A stretch of DNA of 64,000 nucleotides, taken from Pelagicoccus sp. SDUM812005. Lineage in GTDB: Bacteria > Verrucomicrobiota > Verrucomicrobiia > Opitutales > Opitutaceae. Below, piece after piece: positions 51,592-61,108 of the stretch. The translations under genes were made by a program, and so were the position numbers. The stretch spans positions 868,001-932,000 of the forward strand of contig NZ_JARXIA010000001.1 of assembly GCF_031127875.1 (NCBI RefSeq), given 5' to 3'. The notes beneath the pieces are model-generated. The model was not told where the DNA came from. It did not search any database and saw only the letters and a program-made list of their open reading frames with translations. Position 1 is the stretch's first letter; the number at the start of each line of letters is the position of its first letter.

Positions 51592-54411
51592 ATGAGAATA
51601 TCATCATTGTCACTTCTGGGAGGCGCCTGTCGTCTCTTTGCGATCCTATTTATAGGCGCTACCGTCGCTTACTCTCAGAGCGCGAAGATCGTTGGCCGCG
51701 TGACCGACGAGTTCGTCGATCTCGCTTTGGGCGGCGCCTTGGTCCAGGTTTTGAATACCGACGCGAAGGCTTATACGGACGACCAGGGAAACTTCGTGCT
51801 TACGAACGTCCCTGCCGGCAAGAAGATGCTGCGCGTCTCGTATCTCGGATACGATGCGAGCGAGAAGTACGTCGAGGTTCCGACGACTGGAACGATCCGG
51901 GCGGACGTAAAGTTCGCTAGCGACGTGGTCGAAATGGATTCGTTTCGCGTGCAAGGAACCTTGGTCGGTTCGGCCCGCGCTTTGAACCGCCAGAGAGCGG
52001 CCGACTCCTTGAGCAACATCGTAGCTTCGGACGAGATCGGCAACTTTCCCGACCAGAACGCGGCGGAGTCCATGCAGCGCATCCCAGGCGTTGCCCTCTA
52101 TCGCGACCAAGGCGAGGGACGCTATGTGGTTCTGCGCGGATTGAACTACACGTTCACTTCGGTCGAGCTCGATGGGGCGGCCTTTGCGGGGGCGGACCTA
52201 GGCGAGAGGGCGACTGCTTTGGACGTTGTTTCCTCGGACATGCTTTCTTCGATCGAAGTGACCAAGGTTCCGACTCCGGACATGGATGCCGAGGGCATCG
52301 CCGGCAAGGTGAACATCAAGACGAAGAGCGCTTTCGATGGCGACGTTTTTGGGGCTCAGGTCGGACTGCAGATGACCTATTCCGACATCACGGGAGACTG
52401 GAGCCACAAGTTCAATGGCGAGAGCTCTTGGATCTCCGAGGACGGCAAGTGGGGCTTCCTGGTAGCTCCCTCTTTGCAGACGCGCGAGTATGGATCCCAC
52501 AACTACGAAGTAGCGGACGCGTGGGACGTGGACGAGGACACCGGTTTCTACACGCCTGCTGAGGTTCAGTTTCGCGAATACGAAATCAAGCGCGAGCGCA
52601 AGGGGCTGACCGCTTCGATCGAGTCGCGTCCGAACGACGAAACGAAGGTGTATCTAAGAACCAGCTACAGCAATTTCAAGGATACTGAAAATCGCTACCG
52701 TACCATTATTCCTTTCGAAGACGGGGAACTCACGGCGCTGGCCGAAGGTTCCGGTACCGTTGAAAACGTAGAAGGGCTTTCGCGCCGCCTTCGCCAACGC
52801 GAAAAGGACCAAGAAGTTTTTGGGGCCATCGTCGGCTTCGAAAAGCTGATCGACAGCTGGACCGTTGACGGCTTCGCCGGACTTTCGAAGGGCGAGGAAA
52901 CGCGTCCCAACGAAACCTCTACTCAGTTCGAGCGCGGAGAAGGCGATGTGAGCTTCGGCTACAGCTTTACCAATCCATACGACTTCACCGTTACCCAGGT
53001 CGCGGGTCCGAGCATCTTGGAAGCGGCCACCTACGACGAGTTCGACAAGATCGAGCTCACGAACGAGTCGGGCGAGGAGGATTCCTTGGACCTCGCTCTC
53101 AATGCTCGCTACGACTTTGCCGGCGACGCTCAGTCTTACCTTAAGTTCGGCGTGCGTTTGCGTACGAAGGAGAAGAGCAGCGAAGCGGAGCTGATCGAGT
53201 TCGACGGCGGACCGGATTCCTTTACCTTCGCCAATCTTGCCGGCAGCGTAACGGACTATCCTTTCTTGAAGGCCCCTCGTATCGATCCGGCCAAGGTGAA
53301 CGACGCTTTCTTCGGCAACCAATCCTCCTTCGATTCCGAGCGAGTAATCGAGGACAGCACCATGGACGACTGGAATTCCGAAGAAGACGTGCTGGCGGTA
53401 TACGGCATGGCTGGCTGGTCGGTCGGCAAATCCAGCTTCATCGCGGGAGCGCGTTTCGAGCAAACCGATTTCAAGACCCGTGGCTACGAGTTCCTGGAGG
53501 ACTCGGAATCCGTTTCCCAAATCACGGCTAGCAACGACTACGACAACTTCCTCCCCAGCTTCCAGTATCGCTACGACGCCACTGATAATATTGTCTACCG
53601 CGCTTCTTGGTCGAACTCCTTGGCTCGTCCTAGCTTTGGGGATACGGCATACCGCAGTTTCATCAACGACGACGGGGATGAAATGGAGATTGGAAATCCG
53701 AACCTGAAGACCTTGGAGTCCACCAATTGGGACGCTTCGGTCGAGTACTACCTGCCATCTCTCGGCATGGTTTCCGCAGCGGTTTTCTACAAGGATATCG
53801 AAAACTTCTCTTTCGAGCAAAGCTACGAGCGTGACGAAAATCCGGAAATGTTTAGCGCGATCTTGGGCGACAATCCCGCCTTCGACGGTATCGAGGAAAT
53901 AACTACGTTCAGCAACGGCAGCGCGGGCGAGATCAAGGGGCTTGAGTTGGCCTACCAGCAGCAGCTCGGTTTCCTTGGGGATGCCTTCGAGGCCTTTGGC
54001 TTGATGGCGAACGTGACCTTCTTGGACAGCGAGGCGATCTATCCGACTCGCGAGGACGAAAACGTACCCTTCGTCGGCCAGTCCGACACGGTGGGTAACT
54101 TGGCTTTCACCTACGAGCAGGGCGAGTTCTTCGGCCGCGTGGCTATGAACTGGCGCAGCGAGCGCTTGCGTGAAGACGAAGCGATCGGTGGCGACATCTA
54201 CGAAGACCTTTACGTCGACGATTTCAGCCAGATCGACCTGACCTTCCGCTATCGGGCGACGGAAAACTGGACCTTCTACACGGAAGTCCTAAACGTCACG
54301 GACGAGCCTTTCCGCGTGTTCCTCAAGTCGCCGAACGGCGCGCCGGAGCGTAACGGACAAGTCGAAGAGTACGGCTGGAGCTCCAACATCGGTTTCCGCT
54401 GGCACTACTAG
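51592..54411 (+). CDS. TonB-dependent receptor with carboxypeptidase-like N-terminal domain
   Basis: A 939-residue outer-membrane receptor. A signal peptide (about 1-29, ending VAYSQS) is followed by a carboxypeptidase-regulatory-like domain (about 32-105, AKIVGRVTDEFVDLALGGA to TLVGSARAL), then a plug (about 125-235, SLSNIVASDEIGNFPDQNAA and IPGVALYRDQGEGRYVVLRG) and a long barrel ending in WHY. The plug opening with SLSNIVASDEIGNFPDQNAA is typical of the TonB_Xanth_Caul subgroup. It is followed by a phytase-like propeller gene, which suggests uptake of inositol phosphates or a related phosphoester. Confidence 0.92.
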   Translation: MRISSLSLLGGACRLFAILFIGATVAYSQSAKIVGRVTDEFVDLALGGALVQVLNTDAKAYTDDQGNFVLTNVPAGKKMLRVSYLGYDASEKYVEVPTTGTIRADVKFASDVVEMDSFRVQGTLVGSARALNRQRAADSLSNIVASDEIGNFPDQNAAESMQRIPGVALYRDQGEGRYVVLRGLNYTFTSVELDGAAFAGADLGERATALDVVSSDMLSSIEVTKVPTPDMDAEGIAGKVNIKTKSAFDGDVFGAQVGLQMTYSDITGDWSHKFNGESSWISEDGKWGFLVAPSLQTREYGSHNYEVADAWDVDEDTGFYTPAEVQFREYEIKRERKGLTASIESRPNDETKVYLRTSYSNFKDTENRYRTIIPFEDGELTALAEGSGTVENVEGLSRRLRQREKDQEVFGAIVGFEKLIDSWTVDGFAGLSKGEETRPNETSTQFERGEGDVSFGYSFTNPYDFTVTQVAGPSILEAATYDEFDKIELTNESGEEDSLDLALNARYDFAGDAQSYLKFGVRLRTKEKSSEAELIEFDGGPDSFTFANLAGSVTDYPFLKAPRIDPAKVNDAFFGNQSSFDSERVIEDSTMDDWNSEEDVLAVYGMAGWSVGKSSFIAGARFEQTDFKTRGYEFLEDSESVSQITASNDYDNFLPSFQYRYDATDNIVYRASWSNSLARPSFGDTAYRSFINDDGDEMEIGNPNLKTLESTNWDASVEYYLPSLGMVSAAVFYKDIENFSFEQSYERDENPEMFSAILGDNPAFDGIEEITTFSNGSAGEIKGLELAYQQQLGFLGDAFEAFGLMANVTFLDSEAIYPTREDENVPFVGQSDTVGNLAFTYEQGEFFGRVAMNWRSERLREDEAIGGDIYEDLYVDDFSQIDLTFRYRATENWTFYTEVLNVTDEPFRVFLKSPNGAPERNGQVEEYGWSSNIGFRWHY

Positions 54412-54448
54412 AGCTATCGATTCAGCTCGACCCGTTTAAGCTTTAATC

Positions 54449-54489
54449 GCCGCCGGCCGCTTCGCATGCGGTCGGCGGCCCTTTGTCTT
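54449..54489 (+). terminator. Hairpin between the receptor and propeller genes
   Basis: A 12-bp GC-rich stem (GCCGCCGGCCGC and GCGGTCGGCGGC, one G-T pair, 7-nt loop) is followed by CTTTGTCTTTTTC. It is probably a terminator or attenuator lowering expression of the downstream gene. Confidence 0.75.
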
Positions 54490-54502
54490 TTTCTATAGAT
54501 TC

Positions 54503-55549
54503 ATGAAGAATATTATCGGTATATGCATCTGTCTCTGCGCCCTCTCGGCGAGCGAGGCGGAAGTTAACAAGATCGTCGTCAAGGAGACGTTTTTCACGAC
54601 GGACCAATCGCGGGAGAACATCGACTCTCCCGCCGTTTGGCACGCTCCCGACGGCAGGAACCTGCTTTTCGCGACCAGCAAGGCGGGGCACTCCGTGAAC
54701 GTGTTCGACGCGGAAAACGGAGCCATGCTCAGCCGTCTAGGCGGATTGGGCTCCGAGCTCGGCCAGTTCAATCGACCGAACGGAGTTTGGGTGGTGGACG
54801 ACTACATGCTGGTGGTCGAGCGCGACAACCGCCGCGTGCAGGTGGTGTACCTGCCGACGATGGTAGGGATCGCCACCTTCGGCGAAGAGGAGCTCGGAAA
54901 GCCCTACGGCCTCTACGTTCGCCCGCTTGGCGGAGGCGAGTACGCAGTGTATGTGGCTGACAACTACGAGACGGCGGAAGAGGAAATCCCTGCCGACAAG
55001 GACCTGAACCGCCGCATAAACCGCTACTTGCTGGAAACGGCAGGCTCCACCGCGGATGCGGAATGGGAGGCCGCTTTTGGAGCCACCTCTGGGGCAGGCC
55101 GCTTGTACGTGGTCGAATCGATCTACGGCGACCCGATCCATAACCGCCTCCTCGTGGCCGAGGAGCTGGAGGACGACAAGAAAGGCCGCCAGGTGAAAGT
55201 CTACGATTTGGAGGGTAGATTCACGGGAAAGACCTTCGGGCAGGGCGTTTTTAAGCACCAAGTCGAAGGGATCGCCCTGTACGAGGTGACCGATAAGTCG
55301 GGTTACTGGATCGTGACGGATCAAGGGAAGATCGAGAACTGGTACCATGTTTTCGATCGCGAGAGCCTGGAGTTTCTCGGTTCCTTCTCCGGGGAGCGGA
55401 CCTTGAATACGGATGGCATTTGGCTGAGCCAGAAGCCGTTGCCTCGTTATCCGCATGGCGTTTTCTACGCTTGCGACAACGATCGCGCGATCTCGGCCTT
55501 CGACCTCGGAGAGATCATTCGTGGCCTAGGTTTGAAAACGCGAGACTAG
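54503..55549 (+). CDS. Secreted phytase-like beta-propeller protein
   Basis: The 348-residue protein has a signal peptide (MKNIIGICICLCALSASEAE) and a six-bladed propeller pattern reminiscent of BPP phytases and related phosphodiesterases: IDSPAVWHAPDG, LFATSKAGHSVNVFDAENG, NRPNGVWVVDDYMLVVERDN, then VYVADNYE, LLVAEELEDDKKGRQVKVYD and VEGIALYEVTDKSGYW. Calcium-binding acidic residues of phytases are only partly evident, so a related hydrolase is possible. It lies 92 nt after the TonB receptor on the same strand; receptor-phytase pairs are known in several marine and freshwater bacteria. Confidence 0.75.
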   Translation: MKNIIGICICLCALSASEAEVNKIVVKETFFTTDQSRENIDSPAVWHAPDGRNLLFATSKAGHSVNVFDAENGAMLSRLGGLGSELGQFNRPNGVWVVDDYMLVVERDNRRVQVVYLPTMVGIATFGEEELGKPYGLYVRPLGGGEYAVYVADNYETAEEEIPADKDLNRRINRYLLETAGSTADAEWEAAFGATSGAGRLYVVESIYGDPIHNRLLVAEELEDDKKGRQVKVYDLEGRFTGKTFGQGVFKHQVEGIALYEVTDKSGYWIVTDQGKIENWYHVFDRESLEFLGSFSGERTLNTDGIWLSQKPLPRYPHGVFYACDNDRAISAFDLGEIIRGLGLKTRD

Positions 55550-55573
55550 GCCAGGCCCAGCAGCGCTTTTACG

Positions 55574-55607
55574 GAGACCGTATCCCCTGCGAGGATACGG
55601 TCTCTTG
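55574..55607 (+). terminator. Terminator after the propeller gene
   Basis: A 12-bp perfect stem (GAGACCGTATCC and GGATACGGTCTC, 7-nt loop) with a weak T-rich tail, 25 nt past the stop codon. Confidence 0.65.
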
Positions 55608-55761
55608 TCGTTCCAGCCGAGCAGCAAGGGTGCCTTATAGGATTCCATTACGGGAAAAGCCTTTACAAGGCATGGCATCTGCTAGTCTATTTCGCTCTCG
55701 AACAAGCGCAGGGTCACGGCCTTGCTGTTCCTCCTCCCCACAACTTCTTATCCCCACATAT

Positions 55762-56580
55762 ATGGCAGAATCCCGATCCGAAAAGGCGAGTAACGATACC
55801 GCCTTGAGGTTTTACCGCGACGTGCTCGGTCTCGAGCGACTTCACTACGGAATTTGGAACGACGACGACGAGTTGACGTTCGAGGCGCTCAAAGAAGCGC
55901 AGGAACGCTACGAGAACTACTTGCTCGATAGCATTCCTGAGGGGAGTTCCACGATTTTGGACGTAGGCTGCGGAACGGGAGAGATGTGCGTAAACCTGCA
56001 AAAGCGCGGCTACGAGGTGGAAGGGCTTTCACCGGACCGCAACCAGAAGCGCTACTTCGCGGAGAAGCTGAAGGTACCGTTTCACCACTACAAGTTCGAG
56101 GACTTCCAACCGGAAGCCGGCAAGTACGACTGCATTATTATGAGCGAATCGTGCCAGTACATCCCGGTGAACCGCGTATTCGAAAACGCGGGCGTGGCCC
56201 TCAAGCCCGGCGGCCACCTGATGGTGTGCGACTATTTCGTGGTCGACCACGAAGCGGGAATCCTCTCCAAGAGCGGGCACGATCGGGCGACTTTCCTGAA
56301 GGCGGCGGAAGACAATGGCTATACGATCGTGCAGCAGCGCGACATCACCCACGAGGCAGCCAAGACCCTGGACATGGGCAAGCTGATTGCGGATCGGATC
56401 CTGATGGCGGTGGACATGTTTACGGAGCGCTTTCGGGAGAAGCACAGCTTTTGCTACAAGTGCGTGAAGTGGCTCGGTCGCAAGAAGATCAAGAAGATGG
56501 AGGATCAGTTGCCGCTTCTCGATTCCAAGCGCTTCAGCGAAGTGAAGCGTTACGAGTTTTACCTCTTCGAAAAGGCGTAG
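55762..56580 (+). CDS. Class I SAM-dependent methyltransferase
   Basis: A 272-residue methyltransferase. The SAM motif I is ILDVGCGTGEMCV (about 68-80), motif post-I is EGLSPDR, and CIIMSESCQYIP with VALKPGGHLMVCDYF form motifs II and III. The C-terminal helices (RFREKHSFCYKCVKWLGRKK) may define the substrate. The order of blocks resembles methyltransferases acting on small molecules such as cyclopropane-like or quinone-type substrates, but no specific one is assigned. I chose ATG 55762; the much longer frame to 55420 overlaps the propeller gene. aroF follows after 40 nt. Confidence 0.85.
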   Translation: MAESRSEKASNDTALRFYRDVLGLERLHYGIWNDDDELTFEALKEAQERYENYLLDSIPEGSSTILDVGCGTGEMCVNLQKRGYEVEGLSPDRNQKRYFAEKLKVPFHHYKFEDFQPEAGKYDCIIMSESCQYIPVNRVFENAGVALKPGGHLMVCDYFVVDHEAGILSKSGHDRATFLKAAEDNGYTIVQQRDITHEAAKTLDMGKLIADRILMAVDMFTERFREKHSFCYKCVKWLGRKKIKKMEDQLPLLDSKRFSEVKRYEFYLFEKA

Positions 56581-56620
56581 TCCGATTTGAGATCGGGAAG
56601 AAGGCGGCTAGGATAGGGGT

Positions 56621-57652
56621 ATGATTATCCCGAAGACGCCGAAGCTAAGCGATGCCCAGTTAAAGGAAATCCTCTCCATCGTGAAGGATTTCGATTGTAC
56701 GATCCATGTCATAGAAGGGGCGGGGCAAAACGTGTATGCGATTGTTGGAGACGAGCGCCACGAGCTCATGATCAATCGTCTGGAAGGGTTGGCTTACGTC
56801 GACCGGGTGGATACGATCCAGTCGCCGCACAAGTTGCTCGATATCCGCTCCGGTTTGAACCACCACCGCGTGGTGTTCGGCGGGGTGGAGCTAGGCAAGG
56901 AGCTGCTCTTCATCGGCGGGCATTGTACGGTCGATCCGAAGGAGCCGAACAAGTTTTACGAGACGGCGGACGCCCTGAAGGAAGCGGGCGTGCAGGCCTT
57001 GCGGGGCGGTGTTTGGAAGCCGCGTACCAATCCGTATTCGTATCAAGGAGACGTGAAGGCTCTCGATATCTTGATGGAAGCGTCGCGGCGGACGGGGCTG
57101 CCGGTCAACGCGGAGGTGATGGACGAGGAGCAGCTTCGCATCGCGGTGGACGCCGGGGTTCATATGCTGCAGGTGGGTACGCGCAACGCTTTGAACTATT
57201 CGCTGCTGCGGCAGATTGGCAAGGCGATTGCCGGTCGCGATACGGTGGTGCTGCTCAAGCGCGGTCGGCACATCGGGGCAATCAATGAGTTCATTTCTGC
57301 GGCCGAGTACATCGTGACCTTTGGCAATCCCAACGTGATCCTCTGTCCGCGCGGGACCCTGCCGGGCATGGAAGGCTACCGGAACCATCCGGACGAGTGC
57401 ATCACTCCGCTGCTCAAGGAGAAGACCTGGGCGCCGGTGGTTGTCGACCCCTCGCACTCGGTCGGGAAGTCGACCTATGTGGAAGCGTGCAGCATGGCAG
57501 CGGTAGCCTACGGGGCGGACGGGCTTTGCATCGAGTCGAACATCGATCCGCTAGGCGGATTGGGCGACGACCCGAAGCAAGCTATCACGCCGGAAGCCTT
57601 CAAGCGCTTGGTCAAGAAATGCCGCGCGATCTGGGACCTGCGGCACGCTTGA
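56621..57652 (+). CDS. aroF: 3-deoxy-7-phosphoheptulonate synthase (DAHP synthase, type I-beta)
   Basis: The 343-residue enzyme condenses phosphoenolpyruvate and erythrose-4-phosphate, the first step of the shikimate pathway. It carries an N-terminal ferredoxin-like regulatory segment (about 1-75) and the barrel with LRGGVWKPRTNPYSYQG, VLLKRGRHIGAINEFISAAE, ILCPRGTLPGMEGYRN and VVVDPSHSVGKS, the signature sites of the I-beta (AroA/KDO8P-like) class. The N-terminal extension is the usual site of feedback regulation. Confidence 0.93.
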   Translation: MIIPKTPKLSDAQLKEILSIVKDFDCTIHVIEGAGQNVYAIVGDERHELMINRLEGLAYVDRVDTIQSPHKLLDIRSGLNHHRVVFGGVELGKELLFIGGHCTVDPKEPNKFYETADALKEAGVQALRGGVWKPRTNPYSYQGDVKALDILMEASRRTGLPVNAEVMDEEQLRIAVDAGVHMLQVGTRNALNYSLLRQIGKAIAGRDTVVLLKRGRHIGAINEFISAAEYIVTFGNPNVILCPRGTLPGMEGYRNHPDECITPLLKEKTWAPVVVDPSHSVGKSTYVEACSMAAVAYGADGLCIESNIDPLGGLGDDPKQAITPEAFKRLVKKCRAIWDLRHA

Positions 57653-57677
57653 GGAAGTCCTGCAGCGCAGCGGGAGA

Positions 57678-59252
57678 CTACTTCTCGGTCTTGGCGCTTT
57701 TGAGCAGGTACTCGAAGGCGGAGAGGCCGGCTTTGGCGCCTTCGCCCATGGAGACTACGATTTGCTTATAGGGCACGGTGGTGACGTCGCCGGCGGCGAA
57801 GAGACCGCTTTGGTTGGTTTCGCAGCGGGTGTTGATTTCGATCTCGCCGTACTTGTTGGTGGCGACCACGTCCTTGGCGAAAGCGCTGTTGGGGGCGAGG
57901 CCGATCTGCACGAAGACGCCGTCGGTCGGGTATTCGCTGGTTTCGCCGTTGGCGCGATCCTTGAGGATGATGGAGGTGACCTTCTTGCCGTCGGACTCGA
58001 TCTTTTCGGTTGCGGTGCCGGTGATGACGGTGGCGTTTGCGGTACCCTGTAGTTGGTCGACCAATACCTTGTCCGCTTTGAGCGTATCCAGAAATTCCAC
58101 TACGGTTACGCTCTTGACGATGCCGGAAAGGTCGAGAGCAGCTTCGACACCGGAGTTGCCGCCGCCGACTACCACTACGTCCTTGCCCTTGAAGAAAGGA
58201 CCGTCGCAGTGCGGGCAGTAGGCGACGCCTTTGCCCACGTTTTCCTTTTCGCCAGGCACGCCCAGCTCGCGCCACTTGGCTCCGGTGGCGAGGATGACGG
58301 TGCGGCTGGTGATGGTTTCCTTGCTGGTCAGGCTTAGCTGCCAGTCGCCGGAGTCCTTTTTGGCTAGTCCGTTGACGCGGACTTCCTCGCGGATCTTGAC
58401 TGGGTAGGCTTCGACGTGGGCCCGGAGGTTTTTGGTGAGTTCCGGTCCGGTGGTCTTGCTGATGCCGATGAGGTTTTCGATGCCCATGGTGTCGGCTACC
58501 TGGCCACCGATCTTTTCGGCGAGCATGAGGACCTTGAGGCCCTTGCGAGCGGTGTAGATCGCGGCTGCGGCTGCGGCGGGACCACCTCCCACCACGGTGA
58601 CGTCGTACAGGGTGTCGTCGGCGACGGCGGCCACGGGGGCGACGGTTACGATCTTGGCCAGCTTCTCGAGAATCTCGGCGGCGTTGATTTGTCCGCTGGA
58701 GAAAGGCTTGCGGTTGAGGAAGACGGTAGGGACGCCTTGCACGTTTCGCTCTTCGGCGAATTTCTTGTGGGTGGCGCCGTCGATCATCTCGCAGGAGATG
58801 AGCGGGTTGATGATGGAAAATTGGTTGAGCGTCTGCACGACGTCCGGGCAATTGTGGCAGTCGAGGGAGACGATGACTTCGAAGCTGAGTTCGGTGTCGA
58901 TGGCGGCGACTTGGCGGATGATGCTGTCGTCGAGCTTAACGGGGATGCCGCCGGCTTGCAGGAAGGCGAGCACGAAGGAGTTGAACTCGTGTCCGCCGGG
59001 AATGCCGGAGAAGCGGATGCCGGTGGGCTTGTGGTCGGCTTGGATTTCGAAGGTGAGGCCTTCGCGAACGTTGAAGCCGGTTTCGCTGTAGATGAAGTCG
59101 ATCTTGTCGGACACGGAGTCGACTTGCTTGAGCATGTCCACGAGTTCGGGGCGCTTGGAGTGCTTGCCGTCGAAGAGCTTGATTTGCACCGATCGCGTGA
59201 GCTTCTCGGAGTAGGCTTTGAGAGTGTCGATAATTTGCGGAGTGAGCTTCAT
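57678..59252 (-). CDS. ahpF: Alkyl hydroperoxide reductase subunit F
   Basis: A 524-residue FAD flavoprotein that reduces AhpC with NADH. The N-terminal thioredoxin-like domain (about 1-200) carries a C-x2-C in [12 protein letters not shown]. The FAD/NADH domains have [19 protein letters not shown] and [15 protein letters not shown], and the redox disulfide in [13 protein letters not shown]. The order is ahpC then ahpF on the minus strand, with the ahpC terminator between them at 59337, so ahpF may be made at a lower level or from its own promoter. Confidence 0.96.
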   Translation of the reverse strand: MKLTPQIIDTLKAYSEKLTRSVQIKLFDGKHSKRPELVDMLKQVDSVSDKIDFIYSETGFNVREGLTFEIQADHKPTGIRFSGIPGGHEFNSFVLAFLQAGGIPVKLDDSIIRQVAAIDTELSFEVIVSLDCHNCPDVVQTLNQFSIINPLISCEMIDGATHKKFAEERNVQGVPTVFLNRKPFSSGQINAAEILEKLAKIVTVAPVAAVADDTLYDVTVVGGGPAAAAAAIYTARKGLKVLMLAEKIGGQVADTMGIENLIGISKTTGPELTKNLRAHVEAYPVKIREEVRVNGLAKKDSGDWQLSLTSKETITSRTVILATGAKWRELGVPGEKENVGKGVAYCPHCDGPFFKGKDVVVVGGGNSGVEAALDLSGIVKSVTVVEFLDTLKADKVLVDQLQGTANATVITGTATEKIESDGKKVTSIILKDRANGETSEYPTDGVFVQIGLAPNSAFAKDVVATNKYGEIEINTRCETNQSGLFAAGDVTTVPYKQIVVSMGEGAKAGLSAFEYLLKSAKTEK

Positions 59253-59295
59253 TTTATGGGCCTTCGATAGTTAGGCGGTAGGCTGTAGCTGTGGT

Positions 59296-59324
59296 CTGCG
59301 GCGTGCCGCGAGCGGCAGCCCTGC
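59296..59324 (+). repeat. REP-like hairpin in the ahpC-ahpF gap
   Basis: A 29-nt unit with stem TGCCGC, loop GA, GCGGCA. Related copies at 37062-37090 and, inverted, at 37009-37037 keep the stem through compensatory changes. Confidence 0.75.
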
Positions 59325-59336
59325 AGGAAAGGGTCG

Positions 59337-59369
59337 AAAAAAATCCCCCTCGCGTGGAGGCGAAGGGGA
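59337..59369 (-). terminator. Terminator of ahpC
   Basis: On the minus strand a 10-bp stem (CCCCTTCGC pairing with GCGAGGGGG, one G-U) runs into a U7 tract, 24 nt beyond the ahpC stop codon. Confidence 0.8.
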
Positions 59370-59392
59370 CTGTTTGAAAGACTGGATACGGC

Positions 59393-59956
59393 TTAGATCT
59401 TGCCGACGAGGTCGAGGCTCGGCGTGAGGGTCTCTTCGCCTGGCTCCCACTTGGCTGGGCAAACTTGGCCGTCGTTGTTGGCGACGTACTGGGCTGCCTT
59501 AACCTTGCGGACGAGATCCTTGGCGGAGCGGCCGATGCCGAGGTCGTGAACTTCGGCTACCTTGATCTGTCCTTCTGGGTTCACTACGAAAGTGCCGCGC
59601 AGGGCGAGGCCTTCTTCTTCGATCATGACGTCGAAGCCGCGTGTGAGGGCGCCGGTTGGGTCGCCGATCATTGGGAACTTGATCTTGTTGATGGTCTCGG
59701 ACGCGTCGTGCCAAGCCTTGTGGACGAAGTGCGTGTCAGTGGAAACCGAATACACCTCTACGCCTGCCGCTTGCAGTTCTTCGTAGTGGTCAGCGAGGTC
59801 GCCGAGCTCGGTTGGGCAGACGAAGGTGAAGTCCGCTGGGTAGAAGCAGAATACTGCCCACTTGCCCTTCACGTCATCGGAGGAGACGGTAATGAACTCT
59901 CCGTTGTGGAAAGCTTGCGCTGTGAATTCAGGAATAGTGCTGTTGATTTTTGCCAT
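59393..59956 (-). CDS. ahpC: Alkyl hydroperoxide reductase subunit C (peroxiredoxin)
   Basis: A 187-residue typical 2-Cys peroxiredoxin that reduces hydrogen peroxide and alkyl hydroperoxides. The peroxidatic cysteine is C47 in [11 protein letters not shown] and the resolving cysteine is C166 in [12 protein letters not shown] chose ATG 59956 because the extra 27 codons upstream (to 60037) lie in the oxyR-ahpC divergent region. It is divergent from oxyR and upstream of ahpF on the same strand. Confidence 0.97.
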   Translation of the reverse strand: MAKINSTIPEFTAQAFHNGEFITVSSDDVKGKWAVFCFYPADFTFVCPTELGDLADHYEELQAAGVEVYSVSTDTHFVHKAWHDASETINKIKFPMIGDPTGALTRGFDVMIEEEGLALRGTFVVNPEGQIKVAEVHDLGIGRSAKDLVRKVKAAQYVANNDGQVCPAKWEPGEETLTPSLDLVGKI

Positions 59957-60055
59957 AAATTGGAAGCAGAGGTGAAGCCTCTGACGGGTTTTGTCACGCC
60001 CGATTTTTCGGAGCGTTTCCTTTGTTACGGGCGGCATCCTAGCATGCGAGGGAAG

Positions 60056-60081
60056 ATAGTTGAAATATATAATAGATATGG
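60056..60081. promoter_or_regulatory. Possible OxyR site in the oxyR-ahpC intergenic region
   Basis: ATAG, N7, ATAT, N7, ATGG matches three of the four quarter-sites of the OxyR pattern (ATAG-N7-CTAT-N7-ATAG-N7-CTAT) with one mismatch in two of them. It lies in the 143-nt divergent gap, as in other oxyR-ahpC loci. A TATAAT sequence at 60068-60073 overlaps it. Confidence 0.35.
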
Positions 60082-60099
60082 TTTCGATAAGCTAGATTT

Positions 60100-60993
60100 A
60101 TGGAATTGCAGCAGTTGAGGTATTTCACGTCGGTGGCGAGGCATCGAAATTTCACGCGGGCAGCGGAGGAGTGTCGGGTGTCTCAGCCGGCTTTGAGCAT
60201 TCAGATAAAGAAGCTGGAGGCGGAGTTGGGCGGTCCCTTGTTTCATCGGCAGGGGCGGACCATCGCCTTGACGAACGTGGGCAAGCAGTTGGAGGGCAAG
60301 GCGGAGTCGCTGCTGCGGCTGCACCGGAGCACTTTGGACGAGATGAAGGACGCGGTGGTGTCGGGGGGAGAGGCCCATTTCGGGGCGACGCTTACGATCG
60401 CTCCCTATTTGGTGCCGTACGTGGTGAGCCATGCCAGCAAGTCCGACATTCCGCCCTTCACGATGCAGGAGAATTTCACGGAAGGCTTGCTGGCCAGCAT
60501 ATTGGACGGAAGCCTCGACTTCGCTTTGATGTCGACGCCGGTGGAGGAGCCTCGGCTGCTGGTGAAGGTCATCGCGCGGGAGCCCTTCGTGCTGGTGTTG
60601 CCCAAGGGGCATGCGTTGACGAAGAAGCGGCGAATTTCGTCGGCGGACGTGCAGAAGGAGCCGTTCCTGCCTTTGAGCCAAATCCATTGCGCGGGGCGTC
60701 AGATCAACGAGTTTATCCAAGAAGCGGATACGCGGCCGAAAGCGATGTTCGAAAGCGCCCAGATCGACACCATCCTGAAACTAGTAAATAGCGGGCAGGG
60801 CGTTTCTTTGCTGCCGAAGATGGCGGTGCTCGGTTCGCTGAGCGAGGGGCTTTGCTATCGGGAGATTTCCGACGCCAAGCTCGGTCGCGACATTTCGATG
60901 GTGCACCATCCCGACCGCTATTTGAGCGAAGCGGTGCGCAAGCTGATGAAGCTGCTGGAGGGCTGCATAAACGATTTCGTGAAGGAAGGCTGA
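60100..60993 (+). CDS. oxyR: LysR-family regulator, OxyR-like hydrogen peroxide sensor
   Basis: The 297-residue regulator has the LysR HTH (about 1-60: MELQQLRYFTSVARHRNFTR, AEECRVSQPALSIQIKKLE) and a regulatory domain. The redox-cysteine region reads LPLSQIHCAGRQINEFI: C197 sits where OxyR has its peroxide-reacting Cys (HC motif), but the partner Cys nine residues later is Ile. Other cysteines near the C-terminus (LCYREIS, EGCIND) could partner it. It is divergent from ahpC, the usual OxyR target. Confidence 0.88.
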   Translation: MELQQLRYFTSVARHRNFTRAAEECRVSQPALSIQIKKLEAELGGPLFHRQGRTIALTNVGKQLEGKAESLLRLHRSTLDEMKDAVVSGGEAHFGATLTIAPYLVPYVVSHASKSDIPPFTMQENFTEGLLASILDGSLDFALMSTPVEEPRLLVKVIAREPFVLVLPKGHALTKKRRISSADVQKEPFLPLSQIHCAGRQINEFIQEADTRPKAMFESAQIDTILKLVNSGQGVSLLPKMAVLGSLSEGLCYREISDAKLGRDISMVHHPDRYLSEAVRKLMKLLEGCINDFVKEG

Positions 60994-61108
60994 GCTCGAC
61001 AGGGCGCGGCTTCGTCACCACGTTTCCGCCATCAAAAAGAAATCAGACAATTCCGAGGCGGGCGGCGAGCCTGCGCGTTTCATTTCCGAGGAGCTCGACG
61101 GAGCTCGC

